A stretch of 64,000 bases of DNA, taken from positions 62,001 to 126,000 of the forward strand of contig JALUXX010000065.1 of NCBI GenBank assembly GCA_027013145.1, in the 5' to 3' direction. Source of the DNA: Gammaproteobacteria bacterium (GTDB lineage Bacteria; Pseudomonadota; Gammaproteobacteria; 21-64-14). This document shows positions 53,671-62,235 of this stretch, piece after piece. The first letter of the stretch is position 1, and each line of letters opens with the position of its first letter. Below the pieces are notes generated by a model. That model made no database searches, had not been told where the DNA came from, and saw only the letters and a program-made list of their open reading frames with translations. A program made the position numbers and the translations under genes.

Positions 53671-56211
53671 TCAATAGACATTGCGGCGATATCGTCCGGC
53701 ATGTATGAGCTCCGACACGTAATCTTCGGCTTGCGCGATCGTACACGATCGGGCCGCGGCGATCAGTTCGACCACCACGCGGTCCACCGCCCGGCCCATC
53801 GCCTCGGCGCCGCAGACATACAGGACGGCGCCCTCCTCGAGCCAGGCATAGACTTCGCTACCGTACTCGCGCAGGCGGTGCTGTATATAGACCTTGTGCG
53901 CCTGATCGCGGGAGAAGGCGGTAACGAGCCGGGTGAGGCGCCCCTGCTTCAGCCAGCGCTCCCAGTCCTCCCCGTAAAGGAAGTCCGTACTGCGGTGGCG
54001 GTCTCCGAAGAACAGCCAGTTGCGCCCCGCGGCGCCGAGTGCCTCGCGCTCCTGCAGGAAGGCGCGAAAGGGGGCCACTCCGCACCCGGCGGTCACCATG
54101 ATTATCGCCTGGTCGGGGTCCTGCGGCAGGTGGAAATCCGGATTGCTCTCGACCGCGAGGGGGACGGCCTCGCCGAGGGGGAGGCGGTCGACAAGAAAGG
54201 TCGAGGCGATGCCCACCCGATCGCGTCCGTGGCACCGGTAGCGGACCGGGACGACCGTCAGGTGCAGCTCTCCCGGGCAGGCGAGGAGGCTGGAGGCGAT
54301 GGAATAGCGCCGCGCCGGCAGCGGCCGCAGGGTGTCCACGAAATCCTGTGCGCGCAAAGCGTCTGCGGGGTGGTCGCGGACGATATCGGCGATCTGCCGG
54401 CAATGCGCCCAGGCCTCGAAGGCGGCGGCCCCGTCGCGATCCAGCACCTTCCGCAGAGCCGGCGAGTGGGTGAGTTCGGCGTAACGCTCGAGAAAAGGGC
54501 GCGTCGGGCGGGTGATCTCGTAGCGGCGCGCGAGCGCCTGCGCCAGCGGCATCTCCCCGTAGCGGGTACGCACGCGGGCCGCCGCATCCAGGCGCGTCTG
54601 CGCGAGCAGCTCTTCCACCAGCGGGGCGGGGTTCGTGGGGATGACGGAAACTGTGTCGCCCGGGGCGTACTTGATGTCGGTTCCGGTGACATCGAGGCGC
54701 AAGTGCCACACCTCGCGGGTCGATCCCGGTCCGGTGAGCTCGGACCTCCCGATGAGCGTCGCGGCGGGCGCGGCGGGTCGGGCCGGCGCCCTCGTCCCAC
54801 CGCCCGCGGGCACCGGGGTCCGCGGCGGAGACGGCGCGCTGCCCGTTGCGACGGCGGCGAGCACCGACTCCACCCAGTGCGCCGCGGTCTGCTCGTAGTC
54901 GAGGTCGCAGTCGACCCGGGGATGGATCCGCGCGGCGCCAGCGGCCGCCAGGGCGGCATCGAAGTCTTTGCCGGCTTGGCAGAACTTCGGATGGCTGGCG
55001 TCGCCGAGCGCCAGCACGGCGTAGCACACGCCGTGCAGGTCGGGGGGGCGGGGACCGGTGAGCAGGGCATGCAGATCGCGGGCGCTGTCGGGCGGCTCCC
55101 CGTCCCCATGGGTGCTGATGATGATGAGCAGCACTGGTTCCCGGGGCAGGCGCACCGGCGGGTAGGTGCGCATGTCCTGGAGGTCGGCATCGATGCCCAG
55201 GGTCCGCGCCCTGGCCGTCAGGTCTCGCGCCACCCCCGCGGCGTGCCCGGTCTCGGAACCGAACAGCACGGTCATGCGCAACGCGCCGGCGGGTGCCGCC
55301 ACGCCTGGCAGGGGCGAGGGGGCTTCCGTCCCTGTCCCGGCCTTCCGCCGCGGCAGCCATGGGAGGAGGCAGAGGAGGAGGGTGGAGGCGAAGAGGAGGG
55401 TCCAGACGAAGGCCGGGGGGGTGTGGCCGGCGAGGGGGTAGATGGAGAGGTAGAACCAGTCGAGGTGCAGGGTGGTGGGGGCGGAGGCGAGGTTGGCGGG
55501 GCCCTGGCTGTGAGCGGGGTGCAGGAGTGCGAGTGCGAGCAGTGCCAGGAGGGTGCCGACGGCGAGGGGGCGCGGGGGATTGATCACGGGGCGGCTGATG
55601 CGCTGGAGGTGGAGCCAGATGAAGCCTGCCAGCAGCAGGGGCAGGCTGAGGAAGTGGAGGAAGGCGAGCAGGGTGAAGAAGCGGTCGCTGAGGCTGTCGG
55701 GGGTGAGGAAGTTTCGGGCGATGGGGGCGGCGAAGACGGGGAGGCGGTCGAGCAGTTCGGTGGTGAGGACGGCCAGGTACTGGGCGAGGCGGTCCCAGAC
55801 CAGCCAGTAGCCGGTGATCCCCAGGATCGCCACCAGCCACAGCGTGGGCACCCCGGTGAGCCAGGAGAACCGGTGCGCGCCGCGAAAGTGATCGTAGGCG
55901 AAATGGCGGATCAGGTGCAGGGTGAGGGTGATCACCGCGGCGTCGGCGGCATAGCGGTGCAGGCTGCGCAGGACGCCGCCGAGGTACCACTGCTGGCGGG
56001 TGAGGTATTCGACGGAGGCGTAGGCGCCGTGGACGCTGGTGTGGTAGAAGACGTAGAGGTAGATGCCGGTGACGAGGACGATCCAGAAGAAGAAGATGGT
56101 CAGGGCGCCGAGGTAGTGGAAGGGATTGGCCGCGGCGCCGAAGGCGGCGTCCATCCATGCCTCCAGCGGTGCCAGCCCGTGTCGCACCGTCGACTGCAGC
56201 CACCGCAGCAC
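53671..56211 (-). CDS. cytochrome b fused to a CysJ-like diflavin (FMN/FAD/NADPH) reductase
   Basis: The 846-aa protein has a cytochrome b domain (1-288) with heme ligand pairs H85/H99 and H186/H201 and extra helices at about 217-232 and 265-285. A short linker leads to a flavodoxin domain (about 313-450; GSETGHA 318-324, STHGDGE 366-372, LGDASHPKFC 402-411) and a sulfite-reductase-flavoprotein-type FAD/NADP domain (about 485-846; RRYSIASS 634-641, AGCGVAPFRAF 708-718, terminal Tyr 846). This would move electrons between NADPH and membrane quinone or a partner oxidase. The start is GTG. Residues 1-288 look identical to the second cytochrome b fusion. It is followed by nnrS. Confidence 0.9.
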   Translation of the reverse strand: MLRWLQSTVRHGLAPLEAWMDAAFGAAANPFHYLGALTIFFFWIVLVTGIYLYVFYHTSVHGAYASVEYLTRQQWYLGGVLRSLHRYAADAAVITLTLHLIRHFAYDHFRGAHRFSWLTGVPTLWLVAILGITGYWLVWDRLAQYLAVLTTELLDRLPVFAAPIARNFLTPDSLSDRFFTLLAFLHFLSLPLLLAGFIWLHLQRISRPVINPPRPLAVGTLLALLALALLHPAHSQGPANLASAPTTLHLDWFYLSIYPLAGHTPPAFVWTLLFASTLLLCLLPWLPRRKAGTGTEAPSPLPGVAAPAGALRMTVLFGSETGHAAGVARDLTARARTLGIDADLQDMRTYPPVRLPREPVLLIIISTHGDGEPPDSARDLHALLTGPRPPDLHGVCYAVLALGDASHPKFCQAGKDFDAALAAAGAARIHPRVDCDLDYEQTAAHWVESVLAAVATGSAPSPPRTPVPAGGGTRAPARPAAPAATLIGRSELTGPGSTREVWHLRLDVTGTDIKYAPGDTVSVIPTNPAPLVEELLAQTRLDAAARVRTRYGEMPLAQALARRYEITRPTRPFLERYAELTHSPALRKVLDRDGAAAFEAWAHCRQIADIVRDHPADALRAQDFVDTLRPLPARRYSIASSLLACPGELHLTVVPVRYRCHGRDRVGIASTFLVDRLPLGEAVPLAVESNPDFHLPQDPDQAIIMVTAGCGVAPFRAFLQEREALGAAGRNWLFFGDRHRSTDFLYGEDWERWLKQGRLTRLVTAFSRDQAHKVYIQHRLREYGSEVYAWLEEGAVLYVCGAEAMGRAVDRVVVELIAAARSCTIAQAEDYVSELIHAGRYRRNVY

Positions 56212-56220
56212 CGCCCGCCC
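55348..56220. repeat. 873-base direct repeat, copy 1 (cytochrome b segment)
   Basis: This segment, from 9 bases before the start codon to codon 288 of the diflavin fusion, recurs at 61372-62244 at a constant offset of 6024 bases with no difference that I could find. The borders are sharp: outside them the sequences differ at once. Confidence 0.92.
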
Positions 56221-56272
56221 CCGCTATCCGATAACCGAGCGAAACGCTAGGCTAAACCTCGCCGCCGGGGCC

Positions 56273-56286
56273 ATGATGCAGATCAA
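56273..56286 (-). promoter_or_regulatory. FNR/DNR-type box upstream of the cytochrome b-diflavin gene
   Basis: On the minus strand it reads TTGATCTGCATCAT, one mismatch to TTGA-N6-TCAA. It is centred 68 bases before the GTG start. The identical 14-mer precedes the other cytochrome b fusion at the same distance. Confidence 0.6.
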
Positions 56287-56328
56287 GCCGCCGGTTGCGG
56301 CGGGCCCTGCGGCTGCGTCGGGCGTGGC

Positions 56329-57048
56329 TCAGCCGGCCGCGGGGGCGGTGCCCGGGAGTGGCGCCCGCGCGGGGCACGGGCAGGCCCCGGCGGAGGCGCG
56401 CACGGAGGGGCGCCGCTCGCGGGGGGGCGCAAGGGTCCGGGGCGCACCCGCCAGCAAACGTTCGAGATCACGGGCGATCGCGTCCGCGCCCTCCCGGCCG
56501 GTCATCAGCAGCCGGGCGCGCCCGCGCCTGTCGAAGACATAGATCCCGGCGCTGTGGTAGACGGCGTAGTCGCCGTTCTGGTCGCGCCTTCCGTAGCGGT
56601 AGGAGACCCGGTAGCGTTTGGTGAGGGCCTGCAGCTGGGGCTGCGTACCGGTCAGGCCGACGATGTGTGCTCCGAACGCGGCGACGTAGGCATGTAGGAT
56701 CTTGGGTCCGTCGCGCGACGGATCGACGCTGACGAAGAGCAGTCGTACCCCGTCGGCTGCGGGGCCCAGTCTCGCGAATGCGCGCTCGATCGTCGCCAGC
56801 GTGAGCGGGCAGACGTCGGGGCAGTGCGTGTATCCGAAATAGAGCAGGTTGACCTTTCCCAGGTAGCGCTCCGCCGTTACCGTCCGACCTTCATCGTCAA
56901 CGAGGGTGAACCGGAGGTCCGGCATGACACCTGTGATGTCCATGCTCTTCCAATGCGTGCCGCCGCCCCCGCAGGCGACCAGTAGCGCTGCCGCGGCCGG
57001 ACCCAGGGCCCGGCGGAGCGCGGCGAACGAGTGGCGAATGCCGTGCAT
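56329..57048 (-). CDS. SCO1/SenC copper chaperone lipoprotein
   Basis: Sco proteins deliver copper to oxidases. The 239-aa protein has a lipobox (LLVAC, Cys26) for membrane anchoring, then the thioredoxin-like SCO domain with the copper motif GYTHCPDVCPLTLA and the distal His ligand in YHSAGIYVFD. The C-terminal tail (about 205-239) is Arg/Ala/Pro rich and has an unusual C-P-C pair. It is downstream of CtaG and PCu(A)C, so all three form the copper-delivery part of the oxidase cluster. Confidence 0.92.
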   Translation of the reverse strand: MHGIRHSFAALRRALGPAAAALLVACGGGGTHWKSMDITGVMPDLRFTLVDDEGRTVTAERYLGKVNLLYFGYTHCPDVCPLTLATIERAFARLGPAADGVRLLFVSVDPSRDGPKILHAYVAAFGAHIVGLTGTQPQLQALTKRYRVSYRYGRRDQNGDYAVYHSAGIYVFDRRGRARLLMTGREGADAIARDLERLLAGAPRTLAPPRERRPSVRASAGACPCPARAPLPGTAPAAG

Positions 57049-57196
57049 TAGACGTCCCCCGGGATGCCGCTACCCGCCGGGTCAGACGCTGCCGGCCGGG
57101 CGCGGCGGCCGGCGGCGGGTCCCGGCGGTCGGTGAGCCCCCGCGGCGCCCCCCCGCGTGTCTGAAAATGTACGCCCTCCCGGGCCGACGGCGCCGT

Positions 57197-58117
57197 TCAC
57201 GGGTCTTGCGCCCCGCCCGGAATCCCGGGCTGCGGAGATGAAACGGGTCCGGGCGCCTGATGCCCGGGTCCGCCGGTGTCCGCATCCGCCCGTGTCGCCT
57301 TCCGTGCGGATTCGTCGCCCAGCATCCGGTGGAAGATCGTGAGCACGGCGGCTATGCAGGTGAGGGCGGCGAGGAACCCGACCATCCCTCCCAGTTTCTG
57401 GTCCGTCATCGGGTTCAGGGGCCAGAGGCGGCCGCACACCGCATAGATCGGGTAGAGATTGCCGACGCTCAGGCCGATGGCGGCGCTTACGGCGCCCTGC
57501 GAGGCGATCACTGCAAACAAGGCGGCGATGCGGGATCCATAACCCAACACCCCGTTGCGGCGCGGTGATCGCGGATCCAGGATCAGGCCCCAGAAGATCA
57601 GGCCGCTGATCAGCATGCTCCAGTTCATCACGGCGTAGAGGGGGGCGCTGAGCATCGCGTAGGAGTGGACCGGGGGAATGACCCACAGCACCACCAGGCC
57701 CGCGAAGAAGGCGACCGCGATCACGGGGTCGAGCAGGACGTGCCGAACCAGACGCAGCGGCGGGACATCCCCCAGGGGGGGGCGGTGCCGCGTGAAGTGT
57801 TGCGGCAGGGCGGCTGCGAGTACGCGGCCCGGCGCCGCGGCCGTGACGAGGATCGGTGCCAGATAGTGGAGGACGAACTGCTGCAGGCGGTGGAGGAAAA
57901 ACATGTGCTGCGCCCAGTAATCGAAGCGCGTCTGCAGCACCGCGTAGATCAGCAGGATGGCGGTGAGGTAGGCGAGCCTGCGCCACGCGCCCGGTACGGG
58001 GCCGCTCCGTGCGCACCGTACCAGTCCGAACCCGTACCAACCGGCGGCCAGCAGACTGGCGAGCAACACCGCGGGGGAGAACTCGTACGGTGTCAGGAAC
58101 CATTGGAGCGAGGACAT
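57197..58117 (-). CDS. CtaG-type cytochrome c oxidase assembly protein
   Basis: The 306-aa protein belongs to the caa3_CtaG membrane family of copper-delivery factors. It has seven transmembrane helices with RFDYWAQHMFFLHRLQQFVL and HYLAPILV near residues 63-92, a family-typical His-rich segment, and LYPIYAVCGRLWPLNPMTDQ near 225. The C-terminal 40 residues are a polar tail. It lies between PCu(A)C (26 bases upstream) and Sco; the 148 bases before Sco hold no gene. Confidence 0.9.
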   Translation of the reverse strand: MSSLQWFLTPYEFSPAVLLASLLAAGWYGFGLVRCARSGPVPGAWRRLAYLTAILLIYAVLQTRFDYWAQHMFFLHRLQQFVLHYLAPILVTAAAPGRVLAAALPQHFTRHRPPLGDVPPLRLVRHVLLDPVIAVAFFAGLVVLWVIPPVHSYAMLSAPLYAVMNWSMLISGLIFWGLILDPRSPRRNGVLGYGSRIAALFAVIASQGAVSAAIGLSVGNLYPIYAVCGRLWPLNPMTDQKLGGMVGFLAALTCIAAVLTIFHRMLGDESARKATRADADTGGPGHQAPGPVSSPQPGIPGGAQDP

Positions 58118-58143
58118 GGGCGGGCGGTCTCATCGGTGGACCA

Positions 58144-58611
58144 TCAATCTCCGGACAGGGTACCGGCCCCCTTGACGAGGAAAGAGGCCGAAGTCCGCGA
58201 CCCGTCCCGGAACCGGAACGTGAGCCGTGTGCGGGTGTCGGGTCGGAGCGGCGTGTGCGGCGGCATCAACATGATGTGGTAGCCGCCGGGGGCGAAGCGA
58301 AAGCGCCAGCCGGCCGGAATCACGACGCGAGCGACGGGGACCGTTTTTTCCAGCCCGTCTCTGGTCACGCTCCGGTGCAGCATCGCGGCGCGAAACACGG
58401 GTGCGTGCACGGCGGTCAGGCCCTGGGGTCGGCCGGAGTCGTTCGCAACGACACAGTACGCGGAGGCGGGGAAGTCGCCCGGCAGGATCCCAATCCAGGC
58501 ATGCGCGACGACGACCCCGCCGGCGTGCGCAGGCCCGGCCAGCAGCAGCGCGGCGAGGACGACGGCGCGCCGGAATCTCGTGGCTGCCTCCCGCGTGCGG
58601 CCGATGGACAT
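58144..58611 (-). CDS. PCu(A)C periplasmic copper chaperone
   Basis: The 155-aa protein has a signal peptide (about 14-30) and the PCu(A)C domain with the Cu(I)-binding set: Met and His in RAAMLHRS and His-x-Met in GGYHIMLMPP, in the usual spacing. It would hand copper to Sco or directly to the CuA/CuB site of oxidases. It follows the oxidase gene by 27 bases. Confidence 0.9.
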   Translation of the reverse strand: MSIGRTREAATRFRRAVVLAALLLAGPAHAGGVVVAHAWIGILPGDFPASAYCVVANDSGRPQGLTAVHAPVFRAAMLHRSVTRDGLEKTVPVARVVIPAGWRFRFAPGGYHIMLMPPHTPLRPDTRTRLTFRFRDGSRTSASFLVKGAGTLSGD

Positions 58612-58638
58612 GGGCGTCTCCGCTCCCGCCGCCCGTGC

Positions 58639-60135
58639 TCAGTGCGCCTTCAGGTCGGGCACGGGCGCACCAGGTGAGCGCGGCTGCGCGCCGGATGCGT
58701 GCGCGGGAGACCTCGGCCGGTGGAGCGCGGCGAAGCAGACGACCAGGAACAGGATGCCGCCGGCCACCGCCACCAAGCCGCCCACGCCCATCAGGCCCAT
58801 GGCGGCATTCTCCTGCCACCCGTGGAGCCCCTGGGCGGCGCCGGCGACCTTGCGCGAGACGCCGTAGCCGCCCGCCCAGGCGAGTCCCGCGATGTGGAGG
58901 AGTTCACCGCCGCCGTAGAGATAGGGCTGCCAGTGCGCGGCACGGGGAGTGGGGGTGCGGAAGCCCAGGCGCGGCAGCAGTTCGTAGGTCATGCCCATGA
59001 ACGCCAGCGTCACCGCCACGATGCAGCCGTGATAATGGGCGGGCACAGTGACGTTGTTGCCGTGGATGAGCAGGCCGAGGATTCCGCCGACCCCGAACAG
59101 CAGCACGGAGCTGAGCAACGCGGCGCGCTGGGGGGCGCCAAGCAGCGGGGCCGCGGCGGCGGTGGCGACGCCGTAGAGCACGGCGAGGGCGATGGGGACC
59201 GCGGCCAGGCTGCCGCCGAACGCCATCAGCCACAGGAAGAAGCGGTGGAACTGCACGGATGCGGGGCTGTACGCCAAGTAGGCAACCGGCGTCAGGAACA
59301 CCCACAGCAGACCCCATGCGAACAGCGCCAACACCACCCGCGGGCTCAGAGGAAGGCGCACGCGGCCGCCCGCTGCGAGCCAAAGCCATGCCACGAGCAT
59401 GAGCTGCGTATGGGTGTACTGCAGCACGTGTCCGCCGCCCCAGAAGAGCTGTTCGAAGTACGCTCTCCCGAGGAGGTCCGGCGGCGTGGACAGGTAACTC
59501 AGGGCGAACGCAAGCAGCGCGATCGCCGCGGCGATCGCCGCCGTGTTGATGCCGAAGCGCAGTGCCCCGGCGCCGCTTGCGAGCACACCGATCGGTTGTG
59601 CACAGCACAGCGACAATGCAACCTGAATTGCGACACCCGCGGCGAAGAGGATCAGTCCCGACAGGAACAGCGGATCCTGCAGCACCGGCACATAGTTGCT
59701 CATCAGGGGCTGCGCGGCGCCCAGGAAGGGTGAGCCCGCCATGATCAGTGTGCCCGCCGTCGCCACGGCGAGGGCGGCCCAGCCCCATGATCGGCCGCGG
59801 CGTACCGGGTTGAGGCTCCAGAACACGCCGGCGAAGGCCAGGAACCAGACCAGGACCGACAGGTCCACATGCACCACCAGCGCCGTGTGGAAGAAATCGA
59901 TCCAGGGGAAATGGCGGTCGAGGTAGGGGGTGCGCGAGAGGACCAACAGGATAGCGAACACGCCGGCACCGACGAGCGAGCCCAGGCCCAGCAGCAGCCA
60001 GCCGACGGCGAGCCGCCGCGGCACCCCCGCGGGAACCGGCAGCGAGAAGGCCGCTACGGGGTCCCCATGGACCGTGCCTACTTCATCCGCTGCGCCGGCC
60101 GGGTGGCGGTCGTTGCGCGTCGCTACAGTCGTCAT
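58639..60135 (-). CDS. heme-copper oxidase superfamily subunit I, divergent CuB site
   Basis: The 498-aa protein has twelve transmembrane helices. Probable ligands are H89 (low-spin heme, in VVHVDLSVLVW), H236 and Tyr240 (GGGHVLQYTH, compare HPEVY), and H367/H369 (VPAHYHG). Where canonical oxidases have a tandem His-His for CuB, this protein has H297-R298 (VQFHRFFLW), so one CuB ligand seems missing. It may be a NO reductase-like or unusual oxidase. The start ATG has GGGGGAGA. It sits between a 167-aa unknown protein and the copper chaperones. Confidence 0.86.
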   Translation of the reverse strand: MTTVATRNDRHPAGAADEVGTVHGDPVAAFSLPVPAGVPRRLAVGWLLLGLGSLVGAGVFAILLVLSRTPYLDRHFPWIDFFHTALVVHVDLSVLVWFLAFAGVFWSLNPVRRGRSWGWAALAVATAGTLIMAGSPFLGAAQPLMSNYVPVLQDPLFLSGLILFAAGVAIQVALSLCCAQPIGVLASGAGALRFGINTAAIAAAIALLAFALSYLSTPPDLLGRAYFEQLFWGGGHVLQYTHTQLMLVAWLWLAAGGRVRLPLSPRVVLALFAWGLLWVFLTPVAYLAYSPASVQFHRFFLWLMAFGGSLAAVPIALAVLYGVATAAAAPLLGAPQRAALLSSVLLFGVGGILGLLIHGNNVTVPAHYHGCIVAVTLAFMGMTYELLPRLGFRTPTPRAAHWQPYLYGGGELLHIAGLAWAGGYGVSRKVAGAAQGLHGWQENAAMGLMGVGGLVAVAGGILFLVVCFAALHRPRSPAHASGAQPRSPGAPVPDLKAH

Positions 60136-60152
60136 TGCGATCTCCCCCCTGA

Positions 60153-60656
60153 TTACCTGAAGACGAACACACCGTGGCGCGAGCTGAACTCGATCACGAA
60201 TACCTGCGCGGGGCGCAGCGTGATCTCCATCGCGCGCGCGCGCGCGGGCGCGGCCCGCGGCCCGTCGTCCCAGAGGCTCACCTGCAGGCGGTGGCGGCCG
60301 GCTGGCACGACGAAACGCGCGTAGATGTAGGAGAGGCCGTCGTGATGGAGGCCGGCGGGGGCGCGGGTCCGGTCGTAGAGCAGACGCCCGTCGAGGCGCA
60401 GCGCGACCCGCACGGGGTAGCGCCGGCGCGGACAGACGACCGGGACGCGGTCGTACTCGGGGAGGGCGGCGAGTTCGGCGGGCGTGCGCCGGCGGCACTT
60501 GCCGACATGCCGCCCGTACTGGTCCACGCTCAGTTTGATCACGGCGCGATCCGGCTGTAGATAGGTGTAGGCGGGGCGTTCGGAAAAAAAGCCGAGCGCG
60601 GTGGCGAAGGCCGCGTAGGCAAGGACCTGCAGCGAACCGCGCACCATCCTAGCCAT
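60153..60656 (-). CDS. hypothetical single-helix protein of the oxidase cluster
   Basis: The 167-aa protein has one N-terminal hydrophobic segment (about 8-26) and then a soluble, Arg-rich beta domain with two cysteines (C54, C75). The segment PVRVALRLDGRLLYDRTRAP and the later FVVPAGRHRLQVSLWDDGP suggest a periplasmic beta-sandwich. I do not recognise a family. It overlaps the end of the cytochrome b-ferredoxin gene by 8 bases and is 17 bases upstream of the oxidase gene, so it is probably a subunit or assembly factor of that complex. Confidence 0.68.
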   Translation of the reverse strand: MARMVRGSLQVLAYAAFATALGFFSERPAYTYLQPDRAVIKLSVDQYGRHVGKCRRRTPAELAALPEYDRVPVVCPRRRYPVRVALRLDGRLLYDRTRAPAGLHHDGLSYIYARFVVPAGRHRLQVSLWDDGPRAAPARARAMEITLRPAQVFVIEFSSRHGVFVFR

Positions 60657-62235
60657 GTCCGCCGCCTCCGCGTGCCGCGGCTTCGAGCCCGGCGCCGGCT
60701 GCGGTGCGGAGGGTGGCCGATCGCAACCGGCGGCGCAGGCGTTCCACGGCTGCCGCGACGCGTGCCTCTTCGCCGGCCGCAGCCCAGATCAGGGCGATGC
60801 GCTCGCGCGGGACGTTCGGGCGCAGGTAGGGTGCGCGGCGTCGCGCGAGCCGTTCCTCCACCCAGCGGTTCCCGAGCCGGTAGTTGCACTCGCCGGCCGC
60901 ACACCCGGTGATCACGATCCCCTCGGCGCGCCGCCGGCGCAGCAGGTACTCGATGAAGGACGGCGGCAGCATCGCGCTGCACGGCAGGGTCAGGACGGCG
61001 ACGTCCGCCGATCGCAGCGCCTCCACGCGCGCCGCATAGCGGCAGCCGAAGACCATGATGCGTACCGGCGCGCGGAGTGCCGCCAGGCGTTGCCCGGTGA
61101 CGGTCCGCACGCGATCAATCGTGAAGTCGGGCAGGTCGATCCCGCTCACCAGTTCCTCCACGCGGCGGAACGGCGTCGAGGAGGGGCACGCCCCGGCGCA
61201 GATCCCGCAGGCCGCGCACAGGGCCGGATTCACCACCGCGATCTTCCCGCGCGGTTTGCCGGCGGCCGGGCGCGGCGCCAGGGTGATCGCATTGAACGGA
61301 CAGTCGTCGACGCAGCGCCCGCAGCCGTTGCACCAGCGCGGCGTGACCACGGCTGCGGGCGCGTGAGCGGCCCGCGGCAGCCATGGGAGGAGGCAGAGGA
61401 GGAGGGTGGAGGCGAAGAGGAGGGTCCAGACGAAGGCCGGGGGGGTGTGGCCGGCGAGGGGGTAGATGGAGAGGTAGAACCAGTCGAGGTGCAGGGTGGT
61501 GGGGGCGGAGGCGAGGTTGGCGGGGCCCTGGCTGTGAGCGGGGTGCAGGAGTGCGAGTGCGAGCAGTGCCAGGAGGGTGCCGACGGCGAGGGGGCGCGGG
61601 GGATTGATCACGGGGCGGCTGATGCGCTGGAGGTGGAGCCAGATGAAGCCTGCCAGCAGCAGGGGCAGGCTGAGGAAGTGGAGGAAGGCGAGCAGGGTGA
61701 AGAAGCGGTCGCTGAGGCTGTCGGGGGTGAGGAAGTTTCGGGCGATGGGGGCGGCGAAGACGGGGAGGCGGTCGAGCAGTTCGGTGGTGAGGACGGCCAG
61801 GTACTGGGCGAGGCGGTCCCAGACCAGCCAGTAGCCGGTGATCCCCAGGATCGCCACCAGCCACAGCGTGGGCACCCCGGTGAGCCAGGAGAACCGGTGC
61901 GCGCCGCGAAAGTGATCGTAGGCGAAATGGCGGATCAGGTGCAGGGTGAGGGTGATCACCGCGGCGTCGGCGGCATAGCGGTGCAGGCTGCGCAGGACGC
62001 CGCCGAGGTACCACTGCTGGCGGGTGAGGTATTCGACGGAGGCGTAGGCGCCGTGGACGCTGGTGTGGTAGAAGACGTAGAGGTAGATGCCGGTGACGAG
62101 GACGATCCAGAAGAAGAAGATGGTCAGGGCGCCGAGGTAGTGGAAGGGATTGGCCGCGGCGCCGAAGGCGGCGTCCATCCATGCCTCCAGCGGTGCCAGC
62201 CCGTGTCGCACCGTCGACTGCAGCCACCGCAGCAC
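60649..62235 (-). CDS. cytochrome b fused to 2x4Fe-4S ferredoxin and MvhD-like domain
   Basis: The 528-aa protein starts with the same cytochrome b domain as the diflavin fusion (1-288; H85/H99, H186/H201). It continues with a bacterial ferredoxin domain (C302, C305, C308, C312 and C340, C343, C346, C350) and an MvhD-like domain (about 390-465) with C398, C419, C445 and C450; MvhD normally has a CxxC at the first site, here C-R-Y-A. MvhD proteins connect hydrogenases or dehydrogenases to heterodisulfide reductase. A route between quinone and Fe-S or thiol carriers is likely. The start is GTG, with an FNR-type box 67 bases upstream. Confidence 0.9.
   Translation of the reverse strand: MLRWLQSTVRHGLAPLEAWMDAAFGAAANPFHYLGALTIFFFWIVLVTGIYLYVFYHTSVHGAYASVEYLTRQQWYLGGVLRSLHRYAADAAVITLTLHLIRHFAYDHFRGAHRFSWLTGVPTLWLVAILGITGYWLVWDRLAQYLAVLTTELLDRLPVFAAPIARNFLTPDSLSDRFFTLLAFLHFLSLPLLLAGFIWLHLQRISRPVINPPRPLAVGTLLALLALALLHPAHSQGPANLASAPTTLHLDWFYLSIYPLAGHTPPAFVWTLLFASTLLLCLLPWLPRAAHAPAAVVTPRWCNGCGRCVDDCPFNAITLAPRPAAGKPRGKIAVVNPALCAACGICAGACPSSTPFRRVEELVSGIDLPDFTIDRVRTVTGQRLAALRAPVRIMVFGCRYAARVEALRSADVAVLTLPCSAMLPPSFIEYLLRRRRAEGIVITGCAAGECNYRLGNRWVEERLARRRAPYLRPNVPRERIALIWAAAGEEARVAAAVERLRRRLRSATLRTAAGAGLEAAARGGGGHG

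Noticed and set aside
53656-56250. An 864-residue open frame on the plus strand opposite the cytochrome b-diflavin gene, and a similar 533-residue one at 60655-62256
   Set aside because: Their composition is Gly/Glu/Val/Arg low complexity without family motifs, and they mirror minus-strand genes with clear domains. In GC-rich DNA antisense frames stay open by chance.
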